Shown: positions 7,393 to 13,721 of the stretch, piece by piece
Numbering within the stretch: position 1 is the stretch's first letter
How the letters are laid out: every line of letters begins with the position of its first letter
DNA from: an uncultured Oscillibacter sp.
GTDB lineage: Bacteria > Bacillota > Clostridia > Oscillospirales > Oscillospiraceae
Reading direction: 5' to 3'
Assembly (NCBI RefSeq): GCF_910579365.1
Contig: NZ_CAJTUX010000061.1
Span: 1-15,606, forward strand
Length of the DNA: 15,606 nt
Position numbers and translations under genes: made by a program
Notes under the pieces: generated by a model
Databases searched by the model: none
Seen by the model: the letters and a program-made list of their open reading frames with translations, nothing else
What the model was told of the DNA's origin: nothing

Positions 7393-7726
7393 GCGGTCAG
7401 ATGTCATGGCAGGCAATGTTTCGGCATATCCCGAGGCTCGCTTGTTGGAGATTGACCGCCCCAACCCTGTGTAAGGAGCGGCGCATTGGCATCTGCCCAA
7501 TAAGGAAGCATCCCGAACCAAGGCGGTCGAACCTTAAAATGAAAGAGGACAGGAGGCCAAATCCGGCCTCCTGTCCTTTTTGAATCTGCACGTTTAAATT
7601 TCCAGCATGGGAACCATGCAAACCCCGCAGAGAATATGAACTTTTTGGGTAGCCCGTGACCATCTGATAGGCAAACGTGTAAACAACCCCGTCTCTCGAA
7701 TCGGCTTTCGATTCCCTCATAGCCGT
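7393..7726. other. Convergent intergenic region, no supported gene
   Basis: This 334-bp gap lies between the converging LacI gene and the Sel1-repeat pseudogene. It contains the strong terminator at 7546-7581 and two small hairpins: GCATGG/CCATGC arms at 7605-7619 and a 6-bp GAATCG/CGATTC hairpin at about 7691-7708, the latter shortly after the pseudogene stop on the minus strand. Short ORFs here carry no recognisable motifs. The part before the terminator (7393-7545) may be a remnant of something lost, but I see no evidence for what. Confidence 0.5.
7546..7581 (+). terminator. Rho-independent terminator after the LacI gene, bidirectional
   Basis: A perfect 13-bp GC-rich stem (7546-7558 with 7565-7577) and 6-nt loop are followed by T at 7577-7581. 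On the minus strand the stem is followed by a U-rich tract (CTCTTTCATTTT), so it can also end the converging block 2 operon. The distance of about 150 bp from the regulator stop is longer than usual. Confidence 0.88.
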
Positions 7727-8531
7727 TTATTTCCGCCGCCAGACGCCAAACCAGCTCTTTTTATAGTGCGTCAGGGCTTCTTTCGCCGGTTCGTAGTTCG
7801 CCCACGCCGCTTTTTTCAGATAGTCCACACCCTGCTCAATATCCTCCCGGACGCCCAGACCCTCGGCGTACATCCTTCCCAGACTATAGTTCTTATAAGG
7901 CGAATCCTTGGTTTTCTCCAAGTATGCTTTTCCCCGCTCCGGGTCCTGCTGGCAGTCGTATCCCAGCAGATAGCAGAGCCCCGGCAAATCATACCTGGCG
8001 TATTCCGGTTCCCCATCCCTCTCCAGCCATTGAACCGCCCGCGTATAGTCCACAGCCGTGTCCCAACCGTGAAAATACATGCGCCCCAACTGGCGGCAGG
8101 CATAGCTGTCATTCCATAGCCGGCAGTCTTTTCACAGCGCTCTATGACATAGGGAAGATTGCGCTCCGCCGCCTTGCCCTCCCCAAAAATATCCCCCACA
8201 GCATTCCAGCCCCAGAGGTGCCCGGACTCCGCCAGCAAGGTCAGCTGCTCCCGCAGCGTCTTCCGCTCCACATTGGACCGGCGCTTTCCGCCTGCATCCG
8301 TCAAAATTGCCTGCCTGGGTTGGGCGGATTCCTCCCACTTTTTTCGGGGCGTCAGACCGTCCCGCATCCGTCCCAAAGGGCCGCCAGCCCCAAACAGGCA
8401 CATGCAATTCCCAGCAGGCGCATGGTCGTTCCGGCGGGTTTGGTCCAGCGGCTCATGATGATCTCGGCGATCCCCATAAAGATCAGATCGGCCCCCAGGA
8501 GCAGAGGCGGGATGCGCAGTTTTCGTTTCAT
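7727..8531 (-). pseudogene. Two-TM / Sel1-like repeat protein, frameshifted twice
   Basis: The ATG at 8531 follows the lipoprotein stop by 1 nt and has a GGAGAAG site. The first frame encodes 59 residues with two membrane segments (LLLGADLIFMGIAEIIM and LLGIACACLGLAAL) and stops at 8352. Immediately before that stop, coding resumes in another frame (RDGLTPRKKWEES...), giving AESGHLWGWNAVGDIFGEG, a Sel1-like unit. Near 8110 a second shift moves to the frame ending at 7727, with SYACRQLGRMYFHG and YSLGRMYAEGLGVREDIEQG, both typical Sel1 repeats (L-G-x-M-Y-x-x-G). The ancestral product was a membrane-anchored Sel1-repeat (TPR-like) scaffold of about 265 residues. Each shift needs only one base, so sequencing error is possible, but neighbours also carry lesions. 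Confidence 0.75.
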
Positions 8532-8532
8532 C

Positions 8533-9624
8533 TCAGGCCGTCTTCTCCTGGAACGTCCACTGTGTATTAGACCCGGCGTTGCAGTTGGTCAAATCCGCCA
8601 TCTCCAGCTCCGGGAGGTAGAATCCGATGTAGAGGGTGCTGTTCCCGCCCTCCTCCACATTCTCCGGCGAGAGGACCAGCCGCTGGTTGTGGAGAATCAC
8701 CGCGTAGAAGGTGTCCAGACACACCTGATACCGCTCCCGGTCGTCTTCCAGCTCTCCCATGGCGTAGAGGTAGTCGATGGGCCGGCTTTCGCCCGGGATA
8801 TAGCCGTTCATGCTGGCGGACAGCACCCGCTCCAGCTCCTCCATGGTCAATCCATACTCGGTCATGGAAGCCACCTGGTCCATGGCAGCCTGTCCCCGGT
8901 ACACCTCATAGACGCCCTCGTAATACTGGCGTTCATGGTCCTCCGCCGATTGGTACCAGCGGAAGTCTCCGCCGTCCTGAAGACACAGCTGGGAGCCGTC
9001 CCCACACAGGAAGGTATTCCCGGTGATCTCGTCCCGGGTTCCGATCTCAAAAGTCAGGGTATTGCACAGCTCGTTCAGCGTCAGCCAAACGAAACTTGGC
9101 TCCTGACGGTCCTTGTTCGCCTGGGCGGCGAAGGTCAGAACCAGGTTCTTCTGCGGGGCAATGACGATTTTCGTACAGTAGAGAACGGACTCATAGACGC
9201 CGGTAAGGTCCGCTGTCAGGCACTCCGCGCCGTCGGCGGACTGCCAGGAAGTCAGGGTTTCCGGGGCGGAAAAGGTATCGAACTGGCCGCCGTAATAGGC
9301 CGACAGCTCCTCAAAAAATGCCTGGGGTTCATAGGAGCCCAGGGGCGACACCCCGTTGAGGCCGTAGACCTCGTTTTGATCGGTGTAGAACAGGTCCGTT
9401 CCCTCCGCCTGCATCCAGTCCGGTGAAATCTCAAAAGCCACGCCCTGGGTGGAGTGCGTAACCTTTCCAGGCACGGTCTCAGGCTCGGAGACGGCAGGTC
9501 CTCCGGGCGTGTTCGCAACGTCCTCCGTCCCATCCGCCGGGGCGCCGCAGGACGCGAGCACGCCCAGCAGCAAAAGCGCAATCATCAAAATCCATGTTTT
9601 ATTCATCGTCTGACGTTTCATCAT
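8533..9624 (-). CDS. Lipoprotein of unknown function
   Basis: The 363-residue protein has a lipoprotein signal peptide (hydrophobic core MIALLLLGVLASC, Cys at about 26) and a Pro/Glu-rich linker. The mature part shows a strand pattern GVAFEISPDWMQ followed by long beta-rich sequence up to LNELCNTLTFEIG, which recalls the PsbP/DUF1795-like fold seen in many Firmicute lipoproteins; a second acidic, Tyr-rich half follows (SAEDHERQYYEGVYEVYRG...). An AAAAGGAGG site precedes the paired ATGs at 9624 and 9621; 9621 has the better spacing. It ends 1 nt before the start of the Sel1-repeat pseudogene, so the two were translationally coupled. It is intact. Function is unknown. Confidence 0.8.
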   Translation of the reverse strand: MMKRQTMNKTWILMIALLLLGVLASCGAPADGTEDVANTPGGPAVSEPETVPGKVTHSTQGVAFEISPDWMQAEGTDLFYTDQNEVYGLNGVSPLGSYEPQAFFEELSAYYGGQFDTFSAPETLTSWQSADGAECLTADLTGVYESVLYCTKIVIAPQKNLVLTFAAQANKDRQEPSFVWLTLNELCNTLTFEIGTRDEITGNTFLCGDGSQLCLQDGGDFRWYQSAEDHERQYYEGVYEVYRGQAAMDQVASMTEYGLTMEELERVLSASMNGYIPGESRPIDYLYAMGELEDDRERYQVCLDTFYAVILHNQRLVLSPENVEEGGNSTLYIGFYLPELEMADLTNCNAGSNTQWTFQEKTA

Positions 9625-9684
9625 AAGTCCTCCTTTTGGTTCTTGGAGCAGTTTACAGCCCGTTCCGTTTCGTGCAAAATGCGA

Positions 9685-10247
9685 TCACTCCCAAACAAAG
9701 CTGTCCGCCATGGCCCGCGCCGCCTCCTCCTCGTCTTCGGAGCCGGTGAAGTTGGTCAGGTGAATCAGGCAATACCGTTTATCGCCCACAATATAGAATT
9801 GCTTCGTCAGAGCACCTTCCTCGCGGATGGTGAAAATGTACAGACTATCCTCCTGTTCCGTAAATGTTCCCTCCCCGGTCAGCTCACCCCCGGCAGCGGC
9901 GGCCTGCATGATAAGCTGGCGGACAATGGCGTCCCGGAATTTCATATGCTCCTCCGCGCTGCAGCGGTTTGTCCCCACCTCAATGGAAATGTTGTCGGGC
10001 TGTTCGTCCTCCTCATGGCCCTCCTGCACATAGAAAATCTTATCCTGCGTGGAATACTGCCCAGCCTTCACCCAGCCTCCGGGCACGGTCCAGCTTCCGG
10101 GGAGGGCGTTGTCCGGCTGTTCCAATTCCGGCTGCTGCGTCTCCTCCTCCACTGGTTCCGCCGGGACGCCGCAGGCGGAGAGGCATAGTATTGCAGCCAG
10201 CCATAACACTCCGATGGTTTTTTCAACATGGCAGACGGAATTTTCAT
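9685..10247 (-). pseudogene. Small lipoprotein with a frameshift in an A6 tract of its signal peptide
   Basis: The main frame runs from 10209 to 9685 (174 residues from a GTG) but begins inside a signal peptide: WLAAILCLSACG with a clear lipobox. A start ATG at 10247 (AAAGGAG site 10 nt upstream) and a second ATG at 10229 lie in a different frame, separated from the main frame by a run of six A (10218-10223 on the plus strand as T). Adding one A gives a textbook start: Met-Leu-Lys-Lys-Thr-Ile-Gly-Val-Leu then WLAAILCLSACG. The mature domain has SWTVPGGWVKAGQY early and ARAMADSFVWE at the end, a PsbP/DUF1795-like pattern similar to the neighbouring lipoprotein. It is either decayed, phase-variable or mis-sequenced. 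Confidence 0.75.
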
Positions 10248-10290
10248 GGCAAACCAGCTCCTTTATCGTTTCTCTCCAATTCCAGATCCC

Positions 10291-10898
10291 TTACCCGCAG
10301 AAATCCTGCCCCAGAATGATCTCGCCGCTCCCGGCGTCCTGTTCCCCAGAAGGGACGGGGGAGTTGGGCGTAAAATAGCTATCCTCTCCGGCCTCCACGG
10401 CCCGCTGGCCATGGTCCTTGGAGTAGGCTTCCTCGCTCCACTCGTAACCGCTGCCGTCCGTGGCCCGGTAGTTGAACATATAGACGGTCTTGGTGGGGTG
10501 CATACGGCGGTCCCGGCCGCTGGCTCCGGTGTTTTCCACCTGAATTGGATAGACCTCGCAGGGTTCAAAGGCGCGGACGCCCCGGCCCTCGTAGTCCTCC
10601 GCCGGCCGGAGCTCCGACAGGCCCTGCATGGCGGCATAGGAATGGCCCGGCGCAGCCTCAAAGGCAAACTGAGCCTGCATACTGCCATGCTTCCTGGCTA
10701 CATAATATCTTTTCGACCAGGTGATTCTGATGTTGAGCTCCACCTTTCCGGGCAGCGCATGACAGGCCGCGCCCTTCTGCGCTTTGGCGCCGGGAACCGT
10801 CCGGGGGTCGTAGACCTTGGAAACCGTATCTTGCAGGCAGTCCAGCTCGGCGCTGTTGGAGGGCAGGTCCTCTCCATAGATGTACAGCGTAGCCGCAT
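10291..10898 (-). pseudogene. Unknown protein lacking an in-frame start
   Basis: Continuous coding-quality sequence runs from about 10898 to the stop at 10291. From the first in-frame GTG (10743) it gives 150 residues, but the same frame extends upstream (AATLYIYGEDLPSNSAELD, then KVYDPRTVPGAKAQKGAAC), which argues the start is lost. An ATG at 10898 after an A8 run is one base out of frame; one added base would give a start at Met-Ala-Ala-Thr-Leu-Tyr. Alternatively the upstream two-TM gene, whose stop lies at 10904, was fused to it. No signal peptide, membrane segment or known motif is visible; the C-terminal part is Tyr-, Glu- and Gly-rich (VYMFNYRATDGSGYEWSEE). Function is unknown. A normal gene using GTG 10743 is the less likely alternative. 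Confidence 0.6.
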
Positions 10899-10903
10899 TT
10901 TTT

Positions 10904-11089
10904 TTACTTCTTTTCTACGGTTTTAAAACAGCGAATAAGGCCCATGATGCTGACAGCGACTGACAATATGGGAATCACCACCCTTCCCAGATCTCCTCCG
11001 AGTACAGGCAGCCATGGGTCAATTATGGTATAGATTGCCAACTGAATTCCAATCAGGATCAAGGCAATCCCCTGAAGTTGTTTCTTCAT
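10904..11089 (-). CDS. Small two-TM membrane protein, 61 residues
   Basis: The ATG at 11089 has a GGAGG site 9 nt upstream. The protein begins MKKQLQGIALILIGIQLAIY (first membrane segment), has a short loop DPWLPVLGGDLGR, a second segment VVIPILSVAVSIMGLI and a basic tail. The ATG overlaps the stop of the upstream broken gene (ATGA), indicating translational coupling. A longer in-frame ORF start exists further upstream but lies within the neighbouring gene's remnants. The head resembles the two-TM head of the Sel1-repeat pseudogene at 8531, suggesting either a stand-alone membrane anchor or the first part of a protein split by a frameshift from the gene that follows. Function is unknown. Confidence 0.65.
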   Translation of the reverse strand: MKKQLQGIALILIGIQLAIYTIIDPWLPVLGGDLGRVVIPILSVAVSIMGLIRCFKTVEKK

Positions 11090-11817
11090 ATCCCAGTTCC
11101 TCCAAATGGATTCTGTTTGTCTTTCGGATACCGCGCTGTCCACAGGATGAACGCCTCCACCATCACACACATCACAACACGAATAGCCGCTGTTCCGGCG
11201 TAAGCGGCATTGCGGTTTATCCGGCAAGCAGCTTTACGATCTCCTGATAATACCCGTTCATAATATTGCGGAAGTCCATCGCTGCCACGCCTCCATAAGC
11301 GTAGTGGTTTCTAACACAAAACTGATGGATTTTAGCGGATACATCCCCGCTGGACAGGCTGGACTGAGCGAACAGATGATAAGTGTAGGACGCCTGATCT
11401 GCGATGTAGTCACGGTAGTCCTCCGGCAGTGTACCGCTGACGCCCGTTTTGCTCCACTCGTCCCACTTCTGGATGCTGCACTTCGCGCTGTTATCAAACA
11501 GCCTTGTGAAATTGTCCGCAAATGCCTTGCCAACGCCAGAGGGCAGCGTACCAGCGTAGTTCACCGCCGCCGATCTCAGCATTCCTTCGGCGGCGAGGCC
11601 GATATACATACTGGTTCCAACGCAGGGAAGCTGTCTGTCCGCTCAAACGGCTTACTTCATCCATGATGCTGTTCTGCGCGTTCCAAGCATCCTGTTCCAA
11701 ATCGGAAATCCGCCGCCGCTGTCCGAAGCTCAATACCAGCGGGACCATACACAGCGCCAGCGTTGCGGTCCGTATTCAATCCCGTCTGCCTTCCATCACT
11801 CTCACGCCTGTTTCCAT
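11086..11817 (-). pseudogene. Membrane protein gene broken by one nonsense and two frameshift lesions
   Basis: An ATG at 11817 (AAAGGAAG site, 18 bp after the previous stop) encodes METGVRVMEGRRD and then a TGA (11776-11778), after which the same frame continues into IRTATLALCMVPLVLSFGQ, a membrane segment, and a helical region (RISDLEQDAWNAQNSIMDEV). The TGA is one C-to-T change from an Arg codon. Near 11615 the frame shifts to SMYIGLAAEGMLRSAAVNYA and continues to a TAA at 11217. A further shift restores coding as AAIRVVMCVMVEAFILW (second membrane segment) and KDKQNPFGGTGI, ending in a TGA at 11086 that overlaps the next ATG. The ancestral protein had about 240 residues with a membrane segment at each end and a helical domain between them. 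Function is unknown. Confidence 0.7.
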
Positions 11818-11835
11818 GGTCTTCCTTTGCCGGAT

Positions 11836-12897
11836 TCACCGCGTATGGATAATGCCATAACAGTAGGCCCGGCGGACGATCCGTCCGTCATCCGTGCGGT
11901 AGCCGTGGTTCGGGTACTCGTCCTTCCCAACAGACGCCTCATACAGCTCCAGCACCTGATTGAACTCCGCCTTTTTCAGCTCGTAGGGCAAATCAAAGCT
12001 CCGGGTGGGCAGATTTCCCGCCGCCACATCGCCGCTGAGGACCTGGGAATACAGCAGGTCAAACAGCGCTTTCTGTTCCCGGGTCAGAGCGTCGTAGCCC
12101 TCCACCTGGTCGCAGATGGGCACCGCCAGATCACCGTACAGCCAGCAGCCCGGCGGCGGGAAGAGCGCCTCCGCTTTCCCGCCGGTCCGCAGGACCCCGG
12201 CCTCGTCGGTGATGGACAGGATGGTCCCCGTCTCCGGCAGGTACTCCACCCGGTAGGACGGCTGCATCAGCTGGGTTTCCACAATCATGGTCGCGGCGCA
12301 CTGGAGGTCGCCCTCCGTGGCGGAACGGTAATACACATACCGTTCATCCGGAATCTGCTTCGCCCCGTTCCGCACAGGCCGGTCCACCAGCAGCAGGGGG
12401 CCCACGTAGAGGGCAGGCGTTCCGGTCCGGTACAGCTCCAGATCCCGTCCGGTTTCCTCGATTTTCCCGGGCAGGCGGACCCCCAAAACGCCGAAGCCGA
12501 ACACCAGCACCCCCAGGCCGCACAAAGCCGCGTACGCAACCCAGGGCGTTCCCGGCTCCGCCCGGCGCTCCGCCTCCAGCTCCCGGAGGTAGAAGGCCCG
12601 CCGTTCCTCCGCCGCGGCAAACTCCGGGGGCTTGACGCTCCCCCGCCGCCGCCGGGCCCGGCTCAGGGCCGCCCGTTCCAGCAGGAAACAGGCCAGCGGG
12701 GTGAAGGGCATGGCGGTCAGCAGCACGCCGCAAAGAATTCTCCCCCCATGCTCGCCCCGGAGGACCGCCACCGCCGGGTCGGAGCCGAACTGCCAAAACA
12801 GCGCCTTCATCACCTCCGGCGCGCTCAGAGCGGCGGCGGGCAGGATAACGGTCAGCAAAAAAGCCAGGAGCAGCCATTTTCTCTTTATCACAATCAT
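11836..12897 (-). CDS. Three-TM membrane protein with C-terminal extracytoplasmic domain
   Basis: The 353-residue protein (from ATG 12897, which overlaps the preceding stop as ATGA) has three membrane segments: KWLLLAFLLTVILPAAAL, ILCGVLLTAMPFTPLACFLL and VAYAALCGLGVLVFGFGVLG. Between segments 2 and 3 lies a very basic, probably cytoplasmic stretch rich in Arg and Glu. The last about 200 residues form a soluble domain including SYRVEYLPETGTILSITDEAG. A GTG at 12891 has better spacing from GGAGG and is an alternative start; an in-frame GTG at 12918 is unlikely. Topology and the R-[VI]-[ED]-Y-L-P motif match the upstream neighbour, suggesting a tandem paralog pair. It is intact. No known family recognised. 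Confidence 0.78.
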   Translation of the reverse strand: MIVIKRKWLLLAFLLTVILPAAALSAPEVMKALFWQFGSDPAVAVLRGEHGGRILCGVLLTAMPFTPLACFLLERAALSRARRRRGSVKPPEFAAAEERRAFYLRELEAERRAEPGTPWVAYAALCGLGVLVFGFGVLGVRLPGKIEETGRDLELYRTGTPALYVGPLLLVDRPVRNGAKQIPDERYVYYRSATEGDLQCAATMIVETQLMQPSYRVEYLPETGTILSITDEAGVLRTGGKAEALFPPPGCWLYGDLAVPICDQVEGYDALTREQKALFDLLYSQVLSGDVAAGNLPTRSFDLPYELKKAEFNQVLELYEASVGKDEYPNHGYRTDDGRIVRRAYCYGIIHTR

Positions 12898-13721
12898 TCC
12901 TCCCCACAGGAAATCCACAGCACCAAGCGGCTGTTGGGCAAGTAATCGATCCGCACCGGATAGACATACATCTCGTAGTCCGTTAAATCAAATTGCAGCT
13001 GGCCCATGCGGCAATCCACGCCGTCCACATGGATATTGAGCACCCAGCGGTTGTAGATCCCCGGCATGATGGGCATGAGCAGCTTAGACCAGCGGGGGTT
13101 GGAATACCACGGGATGGGGTCGTAGCCCTCCCGGGTCTCCCGGCCCAGCTGGGCCATGGCGTTGTTCCAGGCGGTGTCCTCCTCCATCTCCAATGTGACG
13201 ATGCCGGTACTCCACTTCCCCTCCAAAACCAGAGGCAGGTCCCGGGCATAGGGGACCAGGGACCACGCCGACCAGAGCGCCAGCGCCAAAGCCAGCGCCC
13301 AGGCTCCCCAGGCCCGCGCCCAGGGCGGGCGGCGGCCAAACAGGCGGTAGGTCAGCACCAGCCGCTCATAGCACCGGACAACCAGCAGCGCGTCCAGCAG
13401 AAGGCTTAACAGCAACGGGGCCACAGAGGCGATGTACATATAGGGCCGGAAGGACCGCCCCAGAAAGGAGAATAGATCCTGGAGCTGGTTTTCAAAAATG
13501 CCGCCTGTGGTCATCTGAAACAGCAGCGTCGCCGCGGCCAGCAGCGCCGGGGCTCTCCAAAGGCGGGAGGCCGACAGCCGCGCCGCCAGGGCCTCCCGGA
13601 TCAGCCGCCGCTCCCGCCGGGAAAACTGCTCCTGGTGTTCCCGGAACCAGACGTAGGCGTCGTCCCACTGCCCCTGGTCCGCCAGCTCCGCCAGGGGTCT
13701 CATACCTTCATTTCTGTTCAT
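12894..13721 (-). CDS. Three-TM membrane protein, original gene inside the chimeric ORF
   Basis: Read from its own ATG at 13721 this gives 275 residues: a charged N-terminal helix (ELADQGQWDDAYVWFREH), three membrane segments (PALLAAATLLFQMTTGGIF, YIASVAPLLLSLLLDALLVV, WGAWALALALALWSAW) and a C-terminal soluble domain ending with VYPVRIDYLPNSRLVLWI. The ATG at 13721 has no clear ribosome binding site; ATG 13703 has a weak GAAGG. It begins 5 nt after the stop of a remnant peptide (13727), so it was once the second gene of a coupled pair. The downstream gene overlaps its stop. The similar 3-TM topology and YLP motif suggest paralogy with 11836-12897. No known family recognised. Confidence 0.65.
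   Translation of the reverse strand: MNRNEGMRPLAELADQGQWDDAYVWFREHQEQFSRRERRLIREALAARLSASRLWRAPALLAAATLLFQMTTGGIFENQLQDLFSFLGRSFRPYMYIASVAPLLLSLLLDALLVVRCYERLVLTYRLFGRRPPWARAWGAWALALALALWSAWSLVPYARDLPLVLEGKWSTGIVTLEMEEDTAWNNAMAQLGRETREGYDPIPWYSNPRWSKLLMPIMPGIYNRWVLNIHVDGVDCRMGQLQFDLTDYEMYVYPVRIDYLPNSRLVLWISCGEE

Noticed and set aside
7393..7545. Possible transposase or gene remnant after the LacI gene
   Set aside because: Translated frames show no transposase motif and no inverted or direct repeats bound the region.
7676..7720. Possible tRNA T-arm or integration site around GAATCGAAAGCCGATTC
   Set aside because: It is a simple 6-bp hairpin; no acceptor stem, anticodon arm or CCA-like end can be folded around it.
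7924..9426. Plus-strand ORF of 500 codons
   Set aside because: It is antisense to the Sel1 pseudogene and the lipoprotein, and the lipoprotein has a signal peptide and lipobox while this frame has no recognisable features.
11827..12945. Plus-strand ORF of 372 codons opposite the 3-TM protein
   Set aside because: The minus frame has membrane segments, a good ribosome binding site and coupling to neighbours; the plus frame is Arg/His/Gln-rich shadow sequence.
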